From positions 868,001 to 932,000 of the forward strand of contig LN554852.1 of the NCBI GenBank assembly GCA_000953735.1: a stretch of 64,000 nt of DNA, read 5' to 3'. Position 1 is the stretch's first letter, and each line of letters opens with the position of its first letter. The notes under the pieces are model-generated. The model made no database searches and was not told the origin of the DNA. It saw only the letters and a list, made by a program, of their open reading frames with translations. This DNA comes from Moritella viscosa (GTDB lineage: Bacteria > Pseudomonadota > Gammaproteobacteria > Enterobacterales > Moritellaceae). Positions 18,169 to 26,884 of the stretch are shown piece by piece. The translations under genes were made by a program, and so were the position numbers.

Positions 18169-19281
18169 ATGAAGAAACTAATTTTGTTATCAGTGTTGTT
18201 ATACTCGACATTGTTATCTGTCGGTGCCAATGCGGAGTATCAGCGTATGTTATTGGATATTACCGATATCCAAGGGCTACGTAAGAATCAGCTGATTGGC
18301 TATGGACTTGTTGTGGGGTTAGATGGCTCTGGTGATAAGAGTCAGGTGCAATTTACGACTCAGTCAATGGTTAATATGTTGCAGCAGTTTGGCGTAAAGC
18401 TTGGAGATAAAGGCAAGCCTAAATTAAAAAATGTGGCTGCAGTTATGATTACTGCAGAGATTGGATCTCAGGCTGGTAAAGGTCAAACGACTAATATTAC
18501 AGTGTCTTCGATTGGTGATGCGAAAAGCTTACGTGGTGGTACGCTGCTTTTAACTCCGTTACGTGGTATGGATGGTGAAATTTATGCTACAGCTCAAGGT
18601 AATCTTGTTGTTGGCGGCATTAAAGCATCTGGTGGTTCAGGTTCATCAGTGACAGTGAATACGCCGACTGTTGGTATTATTCCTAACGGGGGAACGATTG
18701 AAAAAGAGATCCAGACTAATTTTATTAGCGCAAAAGAAGTGGTTCTTAATCTTAAAAAACCGAACTTTAAAACGGCACGTAATATCGAACTTGCCATCAA
18801 TGATATTTTTGGTGACGGTGTAGCACAAGCGCAAGGACAACATCGTGTGACCGTTGCTGCCCCCGTCGATGCGCGTCAACGTGTTACTTTCATGTCGATG
18901 CTAGAAGAGATAGAAATTGAGTTAGGCCGAGTTAATCCGCGTATTGTGTTTAATAGCCGAACAGGGACTGTGGTGATGGGGGCTAATGTGAAAGTTCGCA
19001 AAGCGGCTGTTAGTCACGGTAACTTAACGGTAACCATTAATGAACGCTCAAATGTAAGCCAACCAAATGCATTCTCTAATGGCGATACTACGATAACACC
19101 TGAGTCGTCGATCTATGTACAGGAAGGCGATAACCCGATGTTTATTGTGCCTGAAGGTACATCTCTGGATGTTATTGTCCGAGCTATTAATAGTTTAGGT
19201 GCATCGCCAGACGATTTAATGTCAATTTTACAAGCACTTGATCAAGCTGGTGCATTAGAAGCTGAATTGGTAGTGATTTAA
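18169..19281 (+). CDS. flgI: FlgI, P-ring protein
   Basis: The 370-residue protein has a signal peptide (about 1-22, ending VGANA), the FlgI start [20 protein letters not shown], and the ending [20 protein letters not shown]. It forms the periplasmic P ring with help from FlgA. Its stop codon overlaps the flgJ start by one base. Confidence 0.96.
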   Translation: MKKLILLSVLLYSTLLSVGANAEYQRMLLDITDIQGLRKNQLIGYGLVVGLDGSGDKSQVQFTTQSMVNMLQQFGVKLGDKGKPKLKNVAAVMITAEIGSQAGKGQTTNITVSSIGDAKSLRGGTLLLTPLRGMDGEIYATAQGNLVVGGIKASGGSGSSVTVNTPTVGIIPNGGTIEKEIQTNFISAKEVVLNLKKPNFKTARNIELAINDIFGDGVAQAQGQHRVTVAAPVDARQRVTFMSMLEEIEIELGRVNPRIVFNSRTGTVVMGANVKVRKAAVSHGNLTVTINERSNVSQPNAFSNGDTTITPESSIYVQEGDNPMFIVPEGTSLDVIVRAINSLGASPDDLMSILQALDQAGALEAELVVI

Positions 19282-19802
19282 TGACAAAGATAGAAATAAC
19301 GGGGTTAACAATGGACCCTACAACCGTTAATACAATTAAAGAAAATGGAAATACGGTTGAAGGTTTGACTCAGGCGGCCGATCAATTTGAAACTATGTTC
19401 TTACAAATGGTATTAAAAAGTATGCGTACTGCTAGTGATGCGTTAGCTTCTGATGATTCATTTGTTAATAGCGACCGCCAGCGTATGTATCGCGATATGT
19501 ACGATGGGCAGTTAACAATGGCAATGGCGGATAAGAGTGCTCTCGGTATTGCTGACGCAATGGTTAGGCAGATGTCACCATTGGTTGAGAGTGTTAAAGA
19601 TGTAATTGTTAAACAGGCGTTGCCATTAGTAACAAGTCTTTCTGAAGCATCTCTGGAAAATAATTTTAATTTTGGATTAAAGTTTAATGAAAAAAAGGTC
19701 GATTGTAGTTATCAAGGAACTAATAGTTATCAGCAAGAGGCTAATAGTATTCAAGAAACTTTGCTTGGCTCATTTAGCCAGTCGTTATTAAATATCCAGT
19801 AG
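19281..19802 (+). CDS. flgJ: FlgJ, rod-binding domain only
   Basis: The 173-residue protein contains the FlgJ rod-cap domain (about 25-100, with AADQFETMFLQMVLKSMRTA and MYRDMYDGQLTMAMADK). It then ends after a short low-complexity tail. The C-terminal peptidoglycan hydrolase domain of polar or enterobacterial FlgJ (about 310 residues in total) is absent. No frameshift explains this, because flgK begins only 18 bases later. A separate hydrolase must therefore open the wall (inference). Confidence 0.9.
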   Translation: MTKIEITGLTMDPTTVNTIKENGNTVEGLTQAADQFETMFLQMVLKSMRTASDALASDDSFVNSDRQRMYRDMYDGQLTMAMADKSALGIADAMVRQMSPLVESVKDVIVKQALPLVTSLSEASLENNFNFGLKFNEKKVDCSYQGTNSYQQEANSIQETLLGSFSQSLLNIQ

Positions 19803-19820
19803 ATTAAGAGTAAATTAATT

Positions 19821-21152
19821 ATGAGCATTTTCAGTAATGCATTATCTGGTTTAAATGCGTCGCAGATGGGAATTAAAGTAGTCGGTAATAATGTTGCGAG
19901 TGTTAACATTGCTGGTTATAGCCGTCTTGATGTGATCAGTAGTTCGCGCTATAGCGCAAGTAACTCAAACTTAAGTTCTGGTCAAGGCGTTGAGGTTACG
20001 TCTATCCGCCGTATCGCGGATAATTATCTCAATAATAGCCTGTGGCGAAGTAATTCAAAGAATGGTTTTGCTCAAGCGTATAGTGGCTATCTTACGAGTA
20101 GTGAGCTGCTTGTTTCTAATGAAAACATCAGTATATCTAAAGGCTTAGATGGCTTGTTTAGCGCTCTGGATGCAGCAACGACAGAACCAAGTACCATAGC
20201 ACCTCGGCAGCAAATTATAGCTTCAGCGGATGCGCTTGCTAATCGTTTTAATTCTTTATATTCAAATTTAGATATTCAGAGTACAGATATTTCACAACAA
20301 ACTAATGGCATGATGATCTCTGCGAATATAATGTTTTCGCAAGTGGCTGCTTTAAATAGTAAAATTGTAGAGAGTAGTTCGGCGGGTGGTAATGTGTCAG
20401 CGTTACAGGACCAACGCGCTGAAACGATTAGTAAATTAGCTGAATTGATGGATCTTGATGTCAGTCGTCAGAACGATGGTTCTATCACGCTTTCTCTTTC
20501 CGGCGGACAACCTGTTGTATTGGGGGCAAGTGCAGCAATGTTATTAAGCAAAGGGGTTGGCTACGCGGTGAGCATCGCGGGGCAGAGCTTTACTTTTAAT
20601 GGTGACGTTGGCGGTAAAATTGGTGGTGTTTTATCCTATAAGAATCATGTTTTAGAACCCACTAAAGCAGAATTAGATAAATTAGCAAAAGATACCGCTG
20701 ATGCGATGAATAAGCAATTGGAATTAGGCCAAGATATTAACGAACCAGTTGGTGTAGGTAAACCTTTGCTTAGTTATGACCCAGCCAATCCTGCGGGATC
20801 ATTTCAGGTGTCAGATGGATTTAAGCCGAAAGATTTAGCGCTTGGTGCTGTCGGTACCGGACCTGGTGATAATACTAATTTGGTGGCATTACTTGAGATG
20901 AAAGATGGCTTTTTAGGTACTTACAATGGGTTGGTTGGTGATTTAGCTATTAAAAGTGGCGAGGCACAGTCTAGTGCGAAAGCAAGTAAAACGATTGCTA
21001 AAAATGCACTGGCTCAACGAGAGTCTGTAAGTGGTGTTAACCTTGATGAAGAAGGTATGTCATTAATGAAGTATCGGCAGTCTTATAATGCTAACTCAAA
21101 AGTAATAAGCGTAGCTGATGAGCTGTTCTCAACCCTATTAATGATGATGTAA
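19821..21152 (+). CDS. flgK: FlgK (HAP1), hook-filament junction protein
   Basis: The 443-residue protein starts MSIFSNALSGLNASQMGIKV with the motif NNVASVNIAGYSR, and it ends with a typical FlgK tail (SGVNLDEEGMSLMKYRQSYN, then AD ELFSTLL-like sequence). FlgK joins the hook to the filament together with FlgL and is a client of FlgN. Confidence 0.95.
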   Translation: MSIFSNALSGLNASQMGIKVVGNNVASVNIAGYSRLDVISSSRYSASNSNLSSGQGVEVTSIRRIADNYLNNSLWRSNSKNGFAQAYSGYLTSSELLVSNENISISKGLDGLFSALDAATTEPSTIAPRQQIIASADALANRFNSLYSNLDIQSTDISQQTNGMMISANIMFSQVAALNSKIVESSSAGGNVSALQDQRAETISKLAELMDLDVSRQNDGSITLSLSGGQPVVLGASAAMLLSKGVGYAVSIAGQSFTFNGDVGGKIGGVLSYKNHVLEPTKAELDKLAKDTADAMNKQLELGQDINEPVGVGKPLLSYDPANPAGSFQVSDGFKPKDLALGAVGTGPGDNTNLVALLEMKDGFLGTYNGLVGDLAIKSGEAQSSAKASKTIAKNALAQRESVSGVNLDEEGMSLMKYRQSYNANSKVISVADELFSTLLMMM

Positions 21153-21161
21153 GGAATAATT

Positions 21162-22064
21162 ATGCGAGTGAGTACAGTTCAGCTTCAGCGTACCGTCATG
21201 AGTGGAATGGAACGAAGTGCAAGTATTTTTTCTCATATCAGTCAACAAAAGGCATCGGGCAAGCGTATGGTTAAACCATCAGATGATCCGCTAGGTGCAG
21301 TGAAACTGATGGCTTTACAAGCTGAACAGGTGAGTCTAAAGCAGTTTGATACAAATATTGAAAATGTGCGTAGACACTTATCGGGTGCTGAAACATATAT
21401 TACCAGTATTAATGATCACTTTGACAAGTTACGTGATTTAACGTTAGAAGCGGGTAATGGCACGCTAAACGAAGAAGGACGTAAAGCGATTGCGTTGGAA
21501 ATGAAGTCTGTAAAAGACTCATTATTAGCCACCGTAAATTCGAAAGGCAGTAATGGTAAATACTTATTTTCTGGCTCTGAAGTAGAGAAACAACCGATTG
21601 CAGGACCGGATCCTGTTACGGGGGATTATAGCTATGGCGGTGATAATGGTGAACGTTACATTACCATTGCGTCTGGAGTGAAAGTGGCTGCCAATGTGAA
21701 TGCTGATGCGACATTCTTTGATGGCGGTAAAGATTTTTTCAAAGATGTAGATGGGTATATTGAAAAATTGAATCTAGGTACCGAAGTGCCTGGTGATATA
21801 AAGATGATGTTAGGTGCGGTGGATTCGAGTATCGATACTAATTTACAATTACTTACAATTGTAGGTACTCGTCTATCAGAAATTATGCAAACGAAAGATA
21901 CAAATGCTGATATTAGTTTATATGGCAAAAATCTGCAGTTATCCTTAGAACAACTCGATTATGGCATGGCGTCATTTGATTTGGCTCAAGCTGAATTAGC
22001 ACTAAAAACTACACAGCAGGTTTATGTTAAGGCAAGTAGATTAAGCTTGTTTAATGTGATGTAA
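21162..22064 (+). CDS. flgL: FlgL (HAP3), hook-filament junction protein
   Basis: The 300-residue protein has the flagellin-like N-terminus RVSTVQLQRTVMSGMERSAS, the motif SGKRMVKPSDDPLGAVKLMA, and a C-terminal helix DLAQAELALKTTQQVYVKAS. It links FlgK to the flagellin filament. The next gene starts 4 bases after its stop. Confidence 0.95.
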   Translation: MRVSTVQLQRTVMSGMERSASIFSHISQQKASGKRMVKPSDDPLGAVKLMALQAEQVSLKQFDTNIENVRRHLSGAETYITSINDHFDKLRDLTLEAGNGTLNEEGRKAIALEMKSVKDSLLATVNSKGSNGKYLFSGSEVEKQPIAGPDPVTGDYSYGGDNGERYITIASGVKVAANVNADATFFDGGKDFFKDVDGYIEKLNLGTEVPGDIKMMLGAVDSSIDTNLQLLTIVGTRLSEIMQTKDTNADISLYGKNLQLSLEQLDYGMASFDLAQAELALKTTQQVYVKASRLSLFNVM

Positions 22065-22068
22065 GACA

Positions 22069-23103
22069 ATGATAAATTTACTTAATAAAGTTAGTGATAA
22101 TTTAATTAATAGCACTAAACATTCCCCATATCTTGCTACTCCAGCTGCAAATAAATCGACTAAAGGGTCGAGTGTTGATGCCGTTGATAGCAAGTTAGCG
22201 ACGAATGAACTGCACAAACAAGGCAATGCTAATGTAGCAGCATCAGGCTTAGCGCGTTGGTCTGGGCTGAATTCAAACCAATTGGCTTTTAGTCAATATA
22301 AAAGTGCTGAGAGTAGTTTAGGTACAGTGTATCGGGAGCTTGTTAATATTAATACTATGCTCAATAGCAAAGTTAATAATGTTGAAGTGATGTCTAACCG
22401 AGTGCGCCAACTTGACCATGTCACAAGTAAAGATTTAAATGGCCAATTACAGCCAAAAGTATTGAATCGCCATTCAGACCGCCCTAATTACGTGTTGAAT
22501 AGTGTGAATTTATTAGCGAAAAAACCTGCAGAAACACTGAGTATGGTATTGCCATCCGCGGGTAAATCGGTGAGTTTTCATATTCCAGCTTATGCTGAGC
22601 CAAAAGAAATATTAATGAGTATTAACCGCTCTTTAGCTGCGGTTGATACCAAGGTGACACTTAATGCTGAGCAAAAATTAGTATTCAATCCGACATCTGA
22701 TAATAGTCGGTTCTTTAATGAACCGGTATTATTTTCTGGTGAAGGTATTCGAGTACCTGCGGGGAATCCTGTGCCAGTGCAGATGCGATTACAAGTTGGT
22801 GCTTTATTGAGTTTAGCTGACGCTATCGACGGCAATGCCGATAAACAAAATGTGCATAAGCAAGACGTCAATGAACAAGTAAGACAAGTACAAGCTGATG
22901 TGCGTCATGCCATCGTTCAGCTAAGAGCCGCAATGGATCAGGTTAAGAATAAAAATGTACAATCTGGCCGTATTGATATTAGAGCCGTGGAATCTGAGTT
23001 GTCTGAATTATTAACTGAGGGAGACTTTGGTAGCCGATTAACGAGTTTATTAGCACAAGCGAATATCTCTCGAAATACTGCAGTATCATTACTCAGAAAA
23101 TAA
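22069..23103 (+). CDS. Unrecognised 344-residue protein following flgL (LafW-like position)
   Basis: I do not recognise this protein by sequence. It has no signal peptide or membrane span. The N-terminal 120 residues are Ser/Asn-rich and helical. A compact middle part (about 160-245) looks beta-rich, with KSVSFHIPAYAEPKEILM and FSGEGIRVPAGNPVPVQMRL. The C-terminal part is a charged amphipathic helix (VRQVQADVRHAIVQLRAAMD). It starts 4 bases after flgL, so it is probably the last gene of the flgB operon and an axial or hook-associated protein. Some lateral systems have a gene called lafW at this place; equivalence is a guess. Confidence 0.6.
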   Translation: MINLLNKVSDNLINSTKHSPYLATPAANKSTKGSSVDAVDSKLATNELHKQGNANVAASGLARWSGLNSNQLAFSQYKSAESSLGTVYRELVNINTMLNSKVNNVEVMSNRVRQLDHVTSKDLNGQLQPKVLNRHSDRPNYVLNSVNLLAKKPAETLSMVLPSAGKSVSFHIPAYAEPKEILMSINRSLAAVDTKVTLNAEQKLVFNPTSDNSRFFNEPVLFSGEGIRVPAGNPVPVQMRLQVGALLSLADAIDGNADKQNVHKQDVNEQVRQVQADVRHAIVQLRAAMDQVKNKNVQSGRIDIRAVESELSELLTEGDFGSRLTSLLAQANISRNTAVSLLRK

Positions 23104-23381
23104 CAAATAACAAATAATATGTAATAAACAATATGTAATATATGAAAATGTATTTAATGACCTCAGTTATAACTGGATTCATTGAGTGCATTTTTATTAT
23201 TCGATAGATAAAGTTATTTTTATTCAATTAACTTTTTTTATTTTTAGTTATTTTAAATAAAAACAAAAATAAATTTAAGTTTTTAAAATCGAATGTCGCT
23301 TTTTATTTATAAGCGAGATGAGAAGGCATTGAATACTTTTACTTCATCTCTTTATAACTAATTACATTAGGATACTCCAAC
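23104..23381 (+). promoter_or_regulatory. Intergenic leader of the lateral flagellin gene
   Basis: 278 very AT-rich bases between the flgL-linked gene and lafA, which must contain the late (LafS) flagellin promoter. I could not assign a confident sigma-28 site; TTTAAGTTTT near 23274 followed by GTCGCTTT is a weak candidate. An inverted repeat TCGCTT...AAGCGA at 23296-23316 probably forms a hairpin in the leader. Confidence 0.45.
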
Positions 23382-24494
23382 ATGGCTTTATCAATTCATA
23401 CTAACTACGCGTCACTGGCTACTCAAAACCAACTGGGCAAAACTAACAGCATGCTATCAACAGCAATGCAACGTTTGGGTACCGGTATGCGTATCAATTC
23501 TGCATCGGATGATGCGGCGGGCCTACAGATCGCAACACGTTTACAAACTCAGTCTAACGGTCAGAAAGTGGGTATGCGTAACGCGCAGGATTCAATCTCT
23601 ATGATGCAAACTGCAGAAGGCGCATTGTCAGAGATGAGCAGCATTGGTCAACGTATGAAAGATATTGCTACGCAAGCGTCTAACGGCACTAACGGCAAAG
23701 CAGAATACACAGCGCTAAATGATGAATATAAAGAGTTAGCGGCAGAATTAACTAACATCGCGCAAAATACTCAGTACGGTGAAGGTAAAAAACTACTTTC
23801 AAAAGAAGTTAAAAATGCTGACGTTCTCAACTTTGCGTCTAAGAAAACTACTGCTGACAAAGCTGTGACTGATGCTAAACTAGAAATGACAAAAACGGGT
23901 GGTCATAATGAAACCCTTGCAGCCGCTAAAACTGCTTTTGATGCTCTTGCAACGCCTACCGGCGCCGAAATAAAAACTTGGGTAGATGCACAAGCGGCAC
24001 ACAAGACCGAAGCTGACAAAGTTACTGTCGCTGAAAAAGCGGCTAAACCATACGCTGGTGCAGCGCCTGTGAAATCGGAAGCTGGTGCCTTTGCTAAAGA
24101 TATCACTTTCCAGATCGGTGCTTCTTCAAATGAAAGCATGAAGTTAAACGTTTCTGCTAAACTGGATGACTTGGCTACAGCGCAAGCTGGTTTAGGTAAC
24201 GTTAGTGATCAGAAAAGCGCACAGACGGCAATGAAGAGTGCGGATGCTTTGATTGATGCTGTTGGCTCTTTACGTGGTCAATTCGGTGCATCTATCAACC
24301 GTTTAGATCATACAATCAATAACCTTGGCAACATGAACCAAAATACGGAACTGTCTAAAGGTCGTATTATGGATGCTGATTTTGCTTCAGAATCTGCAAG
24401 CATGACTAAGCAACAGCTGTTAATGCAATCTGGTATGTCTGTTCTTGGTAAGAGCAACCAGATCGGCGGCATGGTAATGGGGCTATTACGTTAA
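23382..24494 (+). CDS. lafA: LafA, lateral flagellin
   Basis: The 370-residue flagellin has conserved D0/D1 ends: ALSIHTNYASLATQNQL and SASDDAAGLQIATRL at the N-terminus, and ADFASESASMTKQQLLMQSG at the C-terminus. The central part (about 150-240) is an alanine/lysine/threonine-rich helical insert. It makes this protein longer than typical lateral flagellins of about 280-300 residues. It is the single flagellin gene of the locus, followed by its own terminator, and is expected to be LafS-dependent. Confidence 0.95.
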   Translation: MALSIHTNYASLATQNQLGKTNSMLSTAMQRLGTGMRINSASDDAAGLQIATRLQTQSNGQKVGMRNAQDSISMMQTAEGALSEMSSIGQRMKDIATQASNGTNGKAEYTALNDEYKELAAELTNIAQNTQYGEGKKLLSKEVKNADVLNFASKKTTADKAVTDAKLEMTKTGGHNETLAAAKTAFDALATPTGAEIKTWVDAQAAHKTEADKVTVAEKAAKPYAGAAPVKSEAGAFAKDITFQIGASSNESMKLNVSAKLDDLATAQAGLGNVSDQKSAQTAMKSADALIDAVGSLRGQFGASINRLDHTINNLGNMNQNTELSKGRIMDADFASESASMTKQQLLMQSGMSVLGKSNQIGGMVMGLLR

Positions 24495-24543
24495 TCGCGT
24501 AATGACCGAGTTATACATTAATTCCGTTTGGAATTAAAAATAT

Positions 24544-24580
24544 GATCCTATATCCAGCTATGAATATAGGATCTTTTTTG
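24544..24580 (+). terminator. Rho-independent terminator after lafA
   Basis: Perfect 10-bp stem GATCCTATAT / ATATAGGATC with a 10-base loop, followed by a T run. It isolates the highly expressed flagellin message from lafB, which starts 17 bases later. Confidence 0.92.
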
Positions 24581-24596
24581 TTTTTATGGAGTCGTT

Positions 24597-25973
24597 ATGG
24601 CAATAGATCCCGCTTCTTTATCCTCAAAGTTGGTGGCTGCTACCCGTGCAGGTTTGGATAAACACAGTAATACGCAGAAAGCGACTGTCAATAATAAGAT
24701 TAGAGCGTTCAAAGCATTAGACGGAAAGGTAGGTGATTTATCAACAGCGCTTAAAGATTTAAGTAAAAACAGTGACTTGAGGGCGACAAATACGAAGTTA
24801 AGTAGTGAAGGCATTATTAAAGCCAGCACCACTGACGGCGCTATTGTGGGTGATTACAGCATTGAGGTCAGCCAGTTGGCCAAGGCATCACGCATCGGCC
24901 TGACGTTTAAAGATGAGAATGTGAAGATACCGAATGAGGGCGAACTCATTTTTACGGTAGGTGGTAAGCCGTGGACGCTCACGCTCAGTGATACCAAGAT
25001 ATTACCTGCCGACGCTAACCTGATGGATTTGCGTAACGCGATCAACAATGCGAAAGATAATCCCGGGGTGCAGGCTGCCATTATTCGCACCGGTACAGAT
25101 GTTAAACTGGTATTGAGCAGTTCAAAAACCGGTACCGAGCATGCGCTGAAAGTGGAGTATGTCGGAGGTTCTAAGACATTAGATGAAATAGTTACCCCTA
25201 AAACTGTTACAGACCCTGCTGATCCCAAGAAAACTATAGTCACAGGTCAAATCGAATTGAGCAAGGCGCAGGATGCCGAATTAACCTTTAATGGCATCAA
25301 GATTATTTCACAGTCAAACAAAGTTGAAAATATTACCGATAATCTCACCTTGGAATTAATAACCAAAACCGAAACCGACAAGCCGCTCACATTAACGGTC
25401 GGGCGTGATGATGATGCCATCACCAAATCATTAGAGTCGCTGGTCAGTGCTTATAATAGCTTGGTCGGTCGGGTAAAAACCGCGACGGTCTCTAAGGTTG
25501 AGAGTGGGGATACTAAAAAGATAACTCGGGCAGCTCTGTCTGGTGACAGCACGGCTTCCTCGATGATGCGTCAGTTACGCGCTGTATTTTCTAATTTGCC
25601 CGATGGTGGCTACCTGAGTCAGGTTGGTCTTAAGTTTGACAAAAATGGCGAAATATCCCTAGATAAAACAGCTTTGGCCAAATCGTTAGATAAAGATCCG
25701 GATATTCTCAATAACATGTTGTTGGGTAAAGATAGCATTGTGGACAGATTATCTACGACGTTAGAACCTTATAGCAAATCACGCGGTCTCTTTGATAACC
25801 GAGTGTCGAGTTTAAATTCAGAAATTGATAGACTGCAAGATAAAACCGCGCAGTTAGATGTGCAGATGGAGAGTCTGTATCAGCGCTACCTGAAACAGTT
25901 TACTGCGATGCAGCAATTACAGAGTCAGATGCAGCAGACCAGTCGTCTGTTTGGTATGAGCCAACAATTTTAG
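24597..25973 (+). CDS. lafB: LafB (FliD), lateral filament cap protein
   Basis: The 458-residue protein matches FliD. The N-terminal coiled-coil part contains KVGDLSTALKDLSKNSDLRA, the core has the FliD pattern YSIEVSQLAKA, and the C-terminal coiled coil ends LQDKTAQLDVQMESLYQRYL. It caps the filament and guides flagellin polymerisation. Base and codon use are visibly more GC-rich (CTG, GTC, CGC, GGC) than in the neighbouring laf genes, suggesting recent allelic replacement. Confidence 0.92.
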   Translation: MAIDPASLSSKLVAATRAGLDKHSNTQKATVNNKIRAFKALDGKVGDLSTALKDLSKNSDLRATNTKLSSEGIIKASTTDGAIVGDYSIEVSQLAKASRIGLTFKDENVKIPNEGELIFTVGGKPWTLTLSDTKILPADANLMDLRNAINNAKDNPGVQAAIIRTGTDVKLVLSSSKTGTEHALKVEYVGGSKTLDEIVTPKTVTDPADPKKTIVTGQIELSKAQDAELTFNGIKIISQSNKVENITDNLTLELITKTETDKPLTLTVGRDDDAITKSLESLVSAYNSLVGRVKTATVSKVESGDTKKITRAALSGDSTASSMMRQLRAVFSNLPDGGYLSQVGLKFDKNGEISLDKTALAKSLDKDPDILNNMLLGKDSIVDRLSTTLEPYSKSRGLFDNRVSSLNSEIDRLQDKTAQLDVQMESLYQRYLKQFTAMQQLQSQMQQTSRLFGMSQQF

Positions 25974-25989
25974 TCAATAGGATAGAAAC

Positions 25990-26382
25990 ATGAACGAATT
26001 TGATCCGGGTTATGATGCCTACCAGGAAACCAATACCGAAGCACAGGCTGCCACGGCCGATCCCCACAAATTAGTGGTGATGTTAATTGATGGGCTATTA
26101 GATGAAATAGCACGTGCAGAAGGTCATATTTTAGGTCGTAGATATGAGCATAAAGGTAAATCTATTAGTAAATGTTTAGATATTGTATCGGGTTTAGATG
26201 CGGCACTTGATATGGAAGAGGGCGGCGAAGTAGCGGTTAATCTTCATCATTTATATGAGTACTGTGCAAATGCACTATATAACATGAGTATCAGTAATGA
26301 TGTTGAAGAACTTACTACTGTTGTTAATGTCATGGAAAATTTGAAAGAGGGCTGGGAAAATATAGGCCGAGATGCTGCTTAG
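25990..26382 (+). CDS. lafC: LafC (FliS), flagellin export chaperone
   Basis: The 130-residue protein has the FliS signature: a Y-rich start (DPGYDAYQETNTEAQ), then PHKLVVMLIDGLLDEIARAE and a C-terminal VNVMENLKEGWENIG. It binds flagellin C-termini to prevent polymerisation in the cell. The first third shares the GC-rich composition of lafB; the rest is AT-rich like the cluster. Confidence 0.93.
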   Translation: MNEFDPGYDAYQETNTEAQAATADPHKLVVMLIDGLLDEIARAEGHILGRRYEHKGKSISKCLDIVSGLDAALDMEEGGEVAVNLHHLYEYCANALYNMSISNDVEELTTVVNVMENLKEGWENIGRDAA

Positions 26383-26434
26383 TTTTAGCTCGATAATATT
26401 GGACTATAATGCTGGGGCATCCCGGTGTTATTAG

Positions 26435-26464
26435 TTCCGCTTGCGGAAGTTAAGCGGAAGTTAA
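26435..26464 (+). repeat. Short palindrome and tandem repeat between lafC and lafD
   Basis: TTCCGC-TT-GCGGAA is a perfect palindrome (26435-26448). It overlaps two tandem copies of GCGGAAGTTAA (26443-26464). The CGGAAGT core is the same as in the repeat at the start of flgA. It lies in the 166-base gap between lafC and lafD and could form a hairpin in the message. Confidence 0.75.
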
Positions 26465-26548
26465 GTTTCCTTTATTATTTTAATTTTACTTAAATAACAA
26501 GGCTTTAACAGTTGGTCTGTAGTTTGCATAATATTTCATTAGGGCGTA

Positions 26549-26884
26549 TTGACTGAGGTAGTAAGAGTGTTAGATATAAAATCATTACAGCAGCAAATTA
26601 TTATTTTACATAATCATTTTTGCCGCGTTATAAATGCAAGTAATGAAAATATTAACGTCGACGTAATGGTTAAGTTAGACAATGAAGTTGCTACCTTACT
26701 TTCGTTATTGAATTTAAAACCAGCGCTAAAGTTACAATTACATAGAGAACTCACTGCCTTAAAAAGCAGCCATTATAAAGTCCTAGAATTATGCAAACAG
26801 CAACAAACGCGTCTCGCTAGCTTAATGGAAAACCATACCCAAAATAGAGAAGGTATCATGGCGTATCAGGAACTAGAAATATGA
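26549..26884 (+). CDS. lafD: LafD (FliT-like) export chaperone
   Basis: A 105-111-residue helical, charged protein in the place where lateral systems encode LafD/FliT, between fliS and fliK homologues. The start is unclear. A TTG at 26549 has TAGGG upstream, while an in-frame GTG at 26567 has GAGGTAG upstream and gives MLDIKSLQQQ. The stop overlaps the lafE ATG (ATGA). FliT proteins are poorly conserved, so the call rests on size, helical character and position. Confidence 0.65.
   Translation: MTEVVRVLDIKSLQQQIIILHNHFCRVINASNENINVDVMVKLDNEVATLLSLLNLKPALKLQLHRELTALKSSHYKVLELCKQQQTRLASLMENHTQNREGIMAYQELEI

Noticed and set aside
23173-23190. GG...GC sigma-54-like site upstream of lafA
   Set aside because: The spacing is 11 bases, not 10, and the flagellin gene is expected to use the LafS sigma-28.
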